Assembly: GCA_947247005.1 (NCBI GenBank)
Contig: OX365944.1
Location: 880,501 to 944,500, forward strand
Length of the DNA stretch: 64,000 nucleotides
Origin: Spisula solida
Taxonomy: Eukaryota > Mollusca > Bivalvia > Venerida > Mactridae
Reading direction: 5' to 3'
Positions 58,601-64,000 of the stretch are shown piece after piece (the first letter of the stretch is position 1; every line of letters starts with the position of its first letter). Under the pieces are notes generated by a model, which worked only from the letters and a program-made list of their open reading frames with translations, was not told the origin of the DNA and did not search any database. The position numbers and the translations under genes are program-made.

Positions 58601-61067
58601 ATTAGATTATATCCTATCTACAAGGACATTCACTATCATATACTTAGATTATATCCTGTCTACAAGGACGTTCATGGTTGATAACACAAGAATATAAGTG
58701 ATTATACATGCATATTACTCAAATGATAAAACTGGTACACTATTATATAAACTTAGTACAAACGTTTAAGTAAATTATTCAATAGTGAATTAACTCAAAA
58801 ATCAGAGACAATCTGTTCAACATAATTGATATTCAGTAGTGACTGTTGTGTTTGTTTCAATAGGCAAGATACAGTGGCTGTAACATATAGGTGTCACGGG
58901 CTTAGAGCATATTATCTTGAACACTACAAAAATGCTCTACAAATACACCCATATCTAATGCACCATGCAGTCAGTTGAAACAACGCCCCCCCCCCCCAAC
59001 CCCGGGGAAGAGCGGGGGATAGCTGGGAAACTGTCATGTGTTCTTACCTTTCCAGTGTCCCTGCACTGCCATGTGAGTGCAGGGCTTTTGTTCCACGCCA
59101 AAACAGCGGGAAAAATGTAGTGATGAGACATGACTGTGTAGGTATATTAAATATTCCCAAGGCTGGTATTTACTATAAACTTAACCTCTGTAGAGCAACA
59201 ACCACTAAACAACAGCCATGATATGAAGCTAGGTTGTTGCTCTACAGAGGTTGTACTATACCTCCATAGTAATATTGGTCGACAGTTTTAAGCCAGCCCA
59301 CATCATCGTGAGTGTGAGGTACTAGATGCACATTGATCATCTCATCTTTCACCGCCGGACAACTCTGTAATATATACATGTATAATGTTAAACACTGTTA
59401 AAATGTTGAAGTACTGTTTTATCAAAGCACTTATAAAAATATTTTACTGACCGGTACGCTCAAATTTAAATTCTAACATAGCATGTGAAATTTGCCTTCT
59501 TTGCGTATATTGAGCTTACCATATTTTATTACCGCGATAAAATATAGCTGATTGATGACGTCACGTTTGACGTCATATAGTATGACAAATGACGTAACGG
59601 TGACGGTAACGTTCCTAGGAAAGAAAGTAGTTTGACGTCAACCTGTCTTGTTGTGCTATAAATGGTAAAGCATCGGCGATGTTAGAATCGAAATAATAAA
59701 TAGGAGCTGTGCTTTGTTGTGTTATAAATTATAGGCACTGGTTTGAATGCATACATTAAATCACTCGTGCTACGCACTCGTGATTTAATTACTGCGCGTC
59801 CAAACACGTGCCTATATTTTATTACGCAACAAAACATAGCTACGTATTCATTATTTCTTAATTCTTTATGACTCTTTAAAAGCTACAGAAATTATGGCAA
59901 AGGGCGGTGCAATATTTATAACTATTCATTCCACAAACCCCTACAAGCAATATTTGTCCCTAATGTCAAAGAATGTGTGTATGATCTTTGCTAATGTGTA
60001 GGTTTTAAAAAATAATTAAGAATTTAATTTTGAACGTAAATTTACAATTATCGTAAGTGCTTTGAAAAATCAGTACCCAGGGGTGTACCTAGATACATTT
60101 TAATGAGGTTTTTTAAAGGCCCAAAAATATCAGGTACGGTGTTCAGGTGCATGCTAAGCAGGTGCATGCTAAGCAGGGGCATGCTAAGCAGCATTTAATA
60201 CATTATACATTTAATTTCCGCCTCTTAATAAACTGCCAGTTTTTTTAATTTTACGAATATTTAAATTTTTCTGTTACTTGCAAGCAATTTTCTTTTGATT
60301 TTATTGTTTCATTCTGCTTAATTAGTCTGAAATGTGTGTTTTGTTGTTCATTGATGTAGAATATGCACCAGGTATATCTTTAATTAATTCAAAAGTCTGC
60401 AAAAGTGAATCAGAGACAATTTAACAAGATACATTAGTTTGCCAGGGCTTACAGTCTGAACAGAAACACTCCAAAGAAGCCAGTTGGACCCCCTACTCAG
60501 TAGTTCTATATTAATTAGTCATAATGGGCTCTAATGAGTTTGATAATGCTTTTAAAGTAGATGGGAAGTACTAGAGAGAGATTATGTTATAAGTGAAAAT
60601 ACAACACAACTTCACGGAAATACATTAGATTCTGTGTATATCCGTGACAACTTTTATATACAGTATTGTAGGTAGAAATCTATATTTAAATATCTATTTG
60701 TTTTTGAGACTAATCTTTCACACATCTCTTTAGTGTATAATTCAAAGTAGAGACGGAAATAAAATATGTTAATGTAACTTGAATATCCTAAACTTTAACA
60801 ATGTGTCCTTTTGTAATTTTACAACTTTTCTTATATTTCCGTACAGTACCGAGCTATATTATAGTTGGAGCTCGAATGAACAATGTTAGACGTTCATGTT
60901 TCCATACAGTGCAAAATCTTGTGACTCTCATGTAATTTCTAAGATAACGTAAAATTTAAGCTTCCTTTTCTTACCTCATATCCACAGACAGGTTCTGTGT
61001 TGTGTAATGATGCTCCGTGACAAATAGAAACGGCAAACACAACATAAATCACAACTTCTGTCTTCAT
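46597..61067 (-). CDS. MAN2B1: Lysosomal alpha-mannosidase, 5' part (11 exons, 2 alternative)
   Basis: Glycoside hydrolase family 38 enzyme that removes alpha-linked mannose from N-glycan fragments in the lysosome. Joined exons give about 413 residues: a signal peptide ([18 protein letters not shown]), the metal-binding [21 protein letters not shown], the nucleophile motif [20 protein letters not shown], the GFCFD-FC disulfide-type loop, [23 protein letters not shown] and FWTGYF. All introns are GT-AG and all phases fit (0, 1, 1, 0, 1, 0, 0, 0, 0, then 1). Family members are about 1,000 residues; the rest, including the HHDAVSGT region, was not found in the window. Exon 6 exists in two homologous versions. 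The long left side beyond 46,597 is repeat and zinc-finger cluster. Confidence 0.92.
46686..47915. other. Mannosidase intron 9 contents
   Basis: Contains an ATA microsatellite (46,693-46,710). A pogo-like end, CAGTAAAATCTCAATTATAA, starts near 47,025, with internal inverted pieces such as GGTCTCATTATGAGGTGGTC (to about 47,250). No exon recognised; open frames at 47,261-47,613 have no family features. Confidence 0.45.
47916..48122 (-). CDS. MAN2B1: Mannosidase exon 9
   Basis: 207 nt, phases 0 and 0, 69 codons: [39 protein letters not shown] and ETNTFLQ. NHS is a potential N-glycosylation site. Acceptor ATATTTCAG|CAA, donor ACAG|GTATGA. Confidence 0.93.
48140..48625. repeat. Intron 8 short repeats
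   Basis: Repeated GATCACTCTTGTTAAA-type units (about 19 bp, four to five copies at 48,140-48,230) and scattered AAGGGAGATCACT phrases up to 48,625. No coding signal. Confidence 0.5.
48652..48768 (-). CDS. MAN2B1: Mannosidase exon 8
   Basis: 117 nt, phases 0 and 0: [20 protein letters not shown], then [19 protein letters not shown]. The [12 protein letters not shown] signature is typical of family 38. Acceptor GATTGTAG|GTG, donor GCTG|GTAACT. Confidence 0.93.
49378..49449 (-). CDS. MAN2B1: Mannosidase exon 7
   Basis: 72 nt, phases 0 and 0: [20 protein letters not shown] and VVSQ. Acceptor TTATTGCAG|GAT, donor GCAA|GTAAGT. Confidence 0.9.
49545..49625 (+). repeat. SINE tail fragment (same family as 62,604)
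   Basis: CTATGCCTGCCATATTTCAG and AAATAAAGCCTATGCTCGGC are the inverted equivalent of sequence at 62,608-62,670. Only the tail is present. Confidence 0.55.
49626..50499. other. Mannosidase intron between exons 6b and 7
   Basis: AT-rich with a GCCTAGCCTAGCCTAGCC run at 49,676-49,693. No exon or element recognised; the 76-codon frame at 49,810 has no family features. Confidence 0.4.
50500..50708. mobile_element. MITE next to exon 6b donor
   Basis: The left end AAACTCTGTAGAGCAAT and inverted copies (GAGGTTGTTGCTGTACAGAG; GTTGTTGCTCTATTC; GAGAGGTTATACTA) match the hairpin element at 59,171-59,258. It ends about 12 bp from the exon 6b splice donor. Confidence 0.55.
50720..50817 (-). CDS. MAN2B1: Mannosidase exon 6b (alternative)
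   Basis: 98 nt, same phases as 6a: [20 protein letters not shown], then [12 protein letters not shown]. No stop; both Cys and the PP-GFCFD core are kept. Acceptor TTATTTCAG|GTG, donor AATG|GTATGA. It joins to exon 7 in frame exactly as 6a does. Splicing 6a to 6b would shift the frame, so only one can be used per mRNA. A short MITE begins about 12 bp downstream of the donor. Confidence 0.88.
50820..51189. other. Intron 6 sequence upstream of exon 6b
   Basis: Unique AT-rich sequence followed by AAGAGGACCCAAAGGGCCAT near 51,040, a phrase typical of the left end of the R1-type repeat that follows. No exon seen. Confidence 0.4.
51190..52260. repeat. R1 repeat element, largest copy (about 7 units)
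   Basis: Seven ~147-bp units with TGACCTAGATTTTGTTGAG and GACTACACAAGGTTTTTC, ending in GGACGGACGACAGACGACGG and CAAAAGCTCACTCTG. It lies between alternative exons 6a and 6b. Confidence 0.85.
52433..52878. mobile_element. Nested palindromic element next to exon 6a
   Basis: The outer arms, CTATAGCAAACTTCTCGC through CACTGCCTTCACAA (52,438-52,500), are repeated inverted at about 52,815-52,876. An inner hairpin (52,665-52,805) pairs CCGTGGCCTATAATCT with AGATTATAGGCCACGG around AGACCATTGGTCT. It ends about 55 bp before the exon 6a donor position on this strand. No coding sequence. Confidence 0.75.
52935..53032 (-). CDS. MAN2B1: Mannosidase exon 6a (alternative)
   Basis: 98 nt, phase 1 in, 0 out, 32 full codons: [20 protein letters not shown], then [12 protein letters not shown]. 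Matches the conserved family segment with TG-L-NGYNPP and two Cys spaced CX4C. Acceptor TTGTTAG|GGG, donor TGAG|GTATGT. It is 20 of 32 identical to exon 6b. A large palindrome begins about 55 bp after the donor. Confidence 0.92.
53040..53745. repeat. Intron 5 sequence with dispersed repeat
   Basis: 53,490-53,715 is the inverted partner of 28,000-28,215 (GACCTTTATGTATGAATATA, then CTAATAGAAGGTCGAGG). The rest is AT-rich without features. Confidence 0.6.
53750..54375. repeat. R3 repeat element in intron 5
   Basis: Begins CAAGACTGCATTCAATAAAA with GCTTATGCCCTGTGG. Two to three ~180-bp units are followed by GACGGACGAACGGACAGG and a weakened terminal hairpin (CTCCAGATCTATCGATATGG). Confidence 0.78.
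54513..54621 (-). CDS. MAN2B1: Mannosidase exon 5
   Basis: 109 nt, phase 0 in, 1 out. Encodes [19 protein letters not shown] and [12 protein letters not shown]. Acceptor TATTACAG|TTT, donor TTAG|GTAAGA. It can join either exon 6a (53,032) or 6b (50,817); both supply the two missing bases as a Gly codon. Confidence 0.92.
54806..55003. mobile_element. Possible hAT-type MITE in intron 4
   Basis: Starts CAGGGTTTCCACT and ends GGAACCCCTG, giving roughly matching hAT-like termini over 198 bp. No clear 8-bp duplication, so this is tentative. Confidence 0.35.
55046..55239 (-). CDS. MAN2B1: Mannosidase exon 4 (catalytic nucleophile)
   Basis: 194 nt, phase 1 in, 0 out. Encodes [19 protein letters not shown] and [17 protein letters not shown]. 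The Asp of IDPFGHS is the catalytic nucleophile and zinc ligand in family 38. Acceptor TTTACAG|GTCG, donor ACAG|GTATGC. Confidence 0.94.
55261..55604 (+). mobile_element. tRNA-derived SINE in intron 3
   Basis: Begins TAGCACAATGGTCAAGTAAG (A-box-like) with a B-box-like GGTTGGAACC near 55,318. A body with GCTTTTATACACCAGGCATG follows. Family not assigned. Confidence 0.5.
55605..55870. repeat. 39-bp and 15-bp minisatellites in intron 3
   Basis: Four copies of a 39-bp unit (ACAGAATAACCAACACTTTA with AATGAGTGTGCCGACAAAC) at 55,611-55,775, then five of GTAGTGTATAATTAT at 55,801-55,868. Both periods are multiples of three, which keeps a 145-codon plus frame open. Confidence 0.9.
56005..56178 (-). 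CDS. MAN2B1: Mannosidase exon 3
   Basis: 174 nt, phases 1 and 1. Encodes [20 protein letters not shown] and [14 protein letters not shown], a strongly conserved core of the catalytic domain. Acceptor TATATTTCAG|CA, donor AGTG|GTAGGT. Confidence 0.93.
56355..56465. repeat. Three-copy ~36-bp repeat in intron 2
   Basis: Three units of AACTATATGTATGGATAGAC with TTTTTACAGCC. Confidence 0.65.
56756..58080. repeat. 36-bp minisatellite in intron 2 (about 36 copies)
   Basis: The unit is CACTCAATCAATGTATGTCT then GGGTATAAACCACCAA, with occasional 32-bp versions lacking CAAT. Open frames of over 300 codons exist on both strands at once, which is what a repeat with period divisible by three and no stop produces; they encode only a 12-residue repeat. 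Not called as a gene. Confidence 0.95.
58081..59170. other. Intron 2, right part
   Basis: No exon found. It has a C run at 58,985-58,998 and two near-identical 40-bp pieces around 58,605 and 58,645 (TTAGATTATATCCT-TCTACA). Confidence 0.45.
59171..59258. mobile_element. Hairpin MITE abutting exon 2 donor
   Basis: ACCTCTGTAGAGCAACAACC at 59,183-59,202 is perfectly complementary to GGTTGTTGCTCTACAGAGGT at about 59,232-59,251, with a 29-bp loop. TACTATA / TAGTA-type ends lie outside. Related to 50,500-50,708. Confidence 0.65.
59262..59364 (-). CDS. MAN2B1: Mannosidase exon 2 (metal-binding HTHDD)
   Basis: 34 codons plus 1 nt, beginning [20 protein letters not shown] and ending DQYYYG. His and Asp of HTHDD are zinc ligands in the family. 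Acceptor TATTACAG|AGT, donor GGAG|GTATAG. A MITE-like hairpin starts almost directly after the donor. Confidence 0.93.
59411..60077. mobile_element. MITE, GGTACTGTTTTATCAAAGC family, in intron 1
   Basis: The left end GTACTGTTTTATCAAAGCAC and right end GTGCTTTGAAAAATCAGTAC are inverted copies, as in 35,228-35,464. The interior includes a palindromic CACTCGTGCTACGCACTCGTG and is otherwise AT-rich. No transposase. Confidence 0.7.
60078..60974. repeat. Intron 1 remainder with small repeat
   Basis: CAGGTGCATGCTAAG-type unit three times at 60,143-60,192. The rest is AT-rich with no recognised feature. Confidence 0.5.
60975..61067 (-). CDS. MAN2B1: Mannosidase exon 1 (start, signal peptide)
   Basis: 31 codons from ATG 61,067: [18 protein letters not shown] is a good signal peptide, followed by PVCGYE, which corresponds to the conserved start of the mature enzyme. 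An upstream in-frame ATG at 61,127 would add 20 polar residues before the hydrophobic core, so 61,067 is preferred. The donor is GAG|GTAAGA, phase 0. Confidence 0.85.
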
Positions 61068-62050
61068 AGTTCTGCACCGCTTGACCAACTGTTTGTTTAC
61101 ATCCGTGCTGCACACTTCTCTATACAATCACTGTACATAATCTGATACGCCGTTTAATTCCACGGCGATCTCTCTCGGTGTACTCTCAACGCTGATGTAA
61201 AATAGGTTAATTACAAGTTATCCGCAGTCAGATAATTTACCGACCTACCGTTCATCTTTCCTAATAAACATGTATGTAACAGTTTATATACTGTTACAGT
61301 AGTATATTTATAAGAAATAAGTGATTATCACAGAAAGCGCGTGTCTCGTGCACCACGTGATCAACGGGCACCCTATGTACAACCTTTAAACCTGCACGAA
61401 ATCAGCGCCTTTTGGGAGATAGGTGTTTCAAAAAGCGCGCTTTTCTGTGAAAACACATATTTTCTAAAATCTTCGCAGTTACTTATTTTGTGATGGCGCG
61501 ACAACACTATCAGGGCTTCTATACAACACTTATCTTCAGTCCTAGTGTCCCTGGTGGTGACCTATCCGGATAGAAAATAAAGTGGTCCCGTCGGCATTTC
61601 CCATTATAAGAAGGGTGAAGCAAAGACACACTCTTGAAGTGTGCGAAAGAGGGAGTCACTCAGCCCCTGAATGCAGCAGGGACCGAGTATAGGCAAATTG
61701 TGCAATGATAATTGATATTGTTGCAAGCCAATACTGATGATGTTTGAGTATCAAACCTTATATGCAATGTAATTATGCGATCGTCTTTTTCTATTTTCAA
61801 TACTTATTAGATATATGCTACTGTGTGCAAGTTGTTGGTCAATTCCACCTCATCCTTTTTGGAGTAATCAATGCAATTCTATATTTCTGCTACAGAGTGA
61901 AAAATGTGCAGGGCAACATGTGATCAGGTTTATGGACCATGACATATTGGTGTGATATTTATTTATATGCACCAGAAGAAGTTTAGTTGTTTGGGGGACA
62001 GTTCATGATACAGATTATGCCACAGTTCCGGAAATATCCCTGGTTTTTAA
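61068..62050 (-). promoter_or_regulatory. Upstream region of mannosidase gene
   Basis: The 5' UTR and promoter should lie here. 61,140-61,620 is more GC-rich than its surroundings, but there is no clear TATA box at a useful distance, so no start site is assigned. No other gene seen. Confidence 0.35.
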
Positions 62051-62054
62051 GTGC

Positions 62055-62603
62055 CCGATACGAGGGTTGTTCAAATTTGAAAGCAAGTGATGCTATATAT
62101 TTCTTCTATAAATGATTTTGTAAAAATAGTGAGTTGTATTTCAAAGATCATTGTATTAGCTTTAGATTGATACCTCACATTTAAAATCCGTTCAGTGCAG
62201 TTGTAACAATACGTCAATTAACACTGTCTACTCGTGTATACTAATGATTGTGAAAAATGTCACTTTTTCTGACCAAATTTGGTCCCATTTAAGAATCGTT
62301 GTTTTCTTAATGCGGGAACAAATGCAATATCGAAAATAACTTGTATGGTGAAATGGTGTCATGTAATGTCTTATTCATCAATTATTTGATAGTTTAAAAA
62401 AATAAAAGTGGTGTACATAATTTTATTTGGAAATGAACCACATGTCATCCAAATACCGCAACGTACTAGAATTTAGAAAAGGGGCGAGAAAATCAAAGCT
62501 TTTGTAAACTGGTGGAGTATTTACAATTAGGCAAATAGCTCAATGTGTTGGCACATCATTAGGAGTTATTCATACTATTATCAAGCATATTACAAAATTA
62601 TTC
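62055..62603 (+). pseudogene. Mariner-like element remnant, N-terminal part
   Basis: ATACGAGGGTTGTTCAAATT at 62,058 resembles a mariner TIR. From 62,434 the plus strand encodes NHMSSKYRNVLEFRKG, then after a stop TIRQIAQCVGTSLGVIHTII, a helix-turn-helix of the type found in mariner transposase N-termini. It is cut by a SINE at 62,604. No catalytic part recognised. Confidence 0.5.
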
Positions 62604-62744
62604 TTTAATGCCGAGCATAGCCTTTATTTGCCAGTCAGCCTTATGCTGAAACATGGCAGGCATATATGTGTGCCCCCCACCCGGATTTGAACCCGGGTCG
62701 CCAGATTAGACGGCAAGCGCGCTAACCATTGAGCTACGGAGGCC
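62604..62744 (-). mobile_element. SINE with near-cloverleaf tRNA head
   Basis: The minus strand from 62,744 reads GGCCTCCGTAGCTCAATGGT, with the T arm ACCCGGGTTCAAATCCGGGT intact. D-stem and anticodon-stem pairing is imperfect, and the sequence continues into a tail shared with 49,545-49,625. It is therefore a SINE and not a tRNA gene. Confidence 0.6.
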
Positions 62745-63289
62745 ACATAGGACGATAAGTATAGTTTGGGTACCCCTATCTGCTTTGAGACGCCAGCACA
62801 TAATTATGCCCTGGCAAACTGTCCAAAAATAGTTAAAACAAGTTTTAGGTAAAAAAAGTCGACCGTTTGCAAATGTAATGACCAAAACGAGACACGGGCT
62901 CATTTTGTCATCCATGCGACAGATTCATAAACAAATATGGGCCAGCAAAGACAGAACACAATTATGCATTGCAAAACGCACAATGGACGCCAGTAGAAAT
63001 GTACACCCACCCTGGAGACCGTGAATGCTTACTGTCTTAATATTTTTTCATCTGGGTATAAAAGTATCGCTGTCGTCTTTCGAGGTGTCGAAATTCCCGG
63101 ACCAAAGTCTTTTTCCGGAGACTCGGAGTTGATCAGATTATCAAATTCCCGTCTGTCGGGAAGGTTCGGGAAGATTCGTATGTCTAATTCCCCCTATATC
63201 CCTGCCGCTCCCCCAGCGGTCATAATATTGACTGGTGCATAATTTTAGTTATGTTAGGAGGGAAACAGTGAAAAGCATTTCTGTTTTAG
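62745..63289. other. Right-end sequence, no gene recognised
   Basis: The plus frame WASKDRTQLCIAKRTMDASR near 62,940-63,000 looks protein-like but is short and flanked by stops. The 73-codon frame at 63,021 has no recognised features. They may belong to the decayed element to the left. Confidence 0.35.
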
Positions 63290-63355
63290 TCTGGCTGGAG
63301 GCGGGGTCGCACCAAAAACCTACGGTTCAACAGTCAGTAGCTGTGACCACTGGAC
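63290..63355 (-). repeat. tRNA-derived SINE head, third copy
   Basis: CTGGCTGGAGGCGGGGTCGC with TCAACAGTCAGTAGCTGTGA and CCACTGGAC. Diverged in the B box compared with 1,105-1,170. Confidence 0.5.
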
Positions 63356-64000
63356 CTGGGTGGGATATACTTTTGATATACTGTTTTAAGTCAGCTGTTT
63401 TATAAGTATAAGTTCACACTTCTCACTTCATTAGTGTTAGTATTATAAACAGTCTGCATATACTAGAACTACAGCTTCTTGCTTAAGAAATAAAAATCTG
63501 TTCGCGTCTTTTAATTTTAAAAACACGAGTATATGGTAGCTATTTAATGAAATGAAAAATATAAATGAATTGATTATCAGAAGTTTTTATGAAACTTAGT
63601 TTCGAGATTATATTGGAGTTTCTAAAAATAGATGCGTCATAGCTGTAACACTGGATACCCGTGCATCTTGCCTTGTCATCGCGTTTCGTTGAAGATTTAC
63701 TATAAAGTTTACGTTCATTAGTTCATAAATATGTCACGTGATACGGGGCGTAAATAGTAACAGCCAATTTGATACCATGTTTTATGGGGGTAATAATACA
63801 TGGCCAGGTCTGCTCTATATTTAATGGATTAATCCGCAGATCGTGTTAGAATACACTATAATGAACAGCAAAGAGTATTCTTTATCAATTATAATCTTTC
63901 GGAATGAACAGCAACACATTTTAAATACATGTAAGTCGTTTTAAAGTTGTATAGTTCATGTAACAATTTATGATTTACTTAATGTAGCTAGATCGACATT
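63356..64000. other. No feature recognised
   Basis: AT-rich sequence to the window end. No repeat, gene or RNA identified. Confidence 0.4.

Noticed and set aside
60939..61127. Mannosidase start at the upstream ATG 61,127
   Set aside because: It would place 20 polar residues before the signal peptide; the ATG at 61,067 gives a normal secretory signal.
62674..62744. tRNA gene on the minus strand
   Set aside because: The T arm is good but D and anticodon stems are imperfect, and the sequence continues into a repeat tail found elsewhere, so it is a SINE head.

Overview
This is an AT-rich animal genomic window, most likely from a bivalve mollusc. Supporting signs are one spliced gene with canonical GT-AG introns, a tandem family of intronless C2H2 zinc-finger genes, and dense short DNA transposons, LINE remnants and SINEs. 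There are also dispersed blocks of ~145-180 bp tandem units that end in GACGGACG-type microsatellite, which resemble the 'pearl'-type elements described from bivalves (that attribution is from memory and was not searched). No bacterial or viral gene organisation is visible.

Left two thirds (about 1-42 kb) is a decayed tandem segmental duplication. Each unit carries, left to right, a conserved block, an 84-bp minisatellite, a minus-strand LINE reverse-transcriptase remnant, 38-bp repeats, a TATA-box promoter, a polyC2H2 zinc-finger coding exon and a conserved 3' UTR with AATAAA. Five zinc-finger copies remain: A (11,035-12,078), B (16,117-17,353, broken), C (22,151-22,993, frameshifted with a decayed tail), D (34,222-34,677) and E (39,984-40,814). 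The TATA box lies exactly 53 bp before the ATG in all five. Orphan 3' UTRs at 5.2 and 28.9 kb mark further lost copies. Paralogous units supply empty sites for several TA, TTAA and other insertions.

Right third (46,597-61,067, minus strand) holds the 5' part of a lysosomal alpha-mannosidase gene (glycoside hydrolase family 38). Eleven exons can be read with intact splice sites and matching phases, giving about 413 residues from the signal peptide through the metal site and catalytic nucleophile region. Two of them, at 53 kb and 50.8 kb, are homologous 98-nt exons with the same phases (1 in, 0 out). Including both would break the frame, so they look like mutually exclusive alternative exons; this is the most interesting signal in the window. 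The 3' half of the gene was not found, so intron 10 either leaves the window across the zinc-finger cluster or the gene is truncated.

Minisatellites of 59, 71, 36, 39, 31 and about 20 bp, mariner-, pogo- and piggyBac-like elements and SINEs fill the rest. Long open frames in the 36-bp and 84-bp arrays arise because the periods are multiples of three and are not called as genes.
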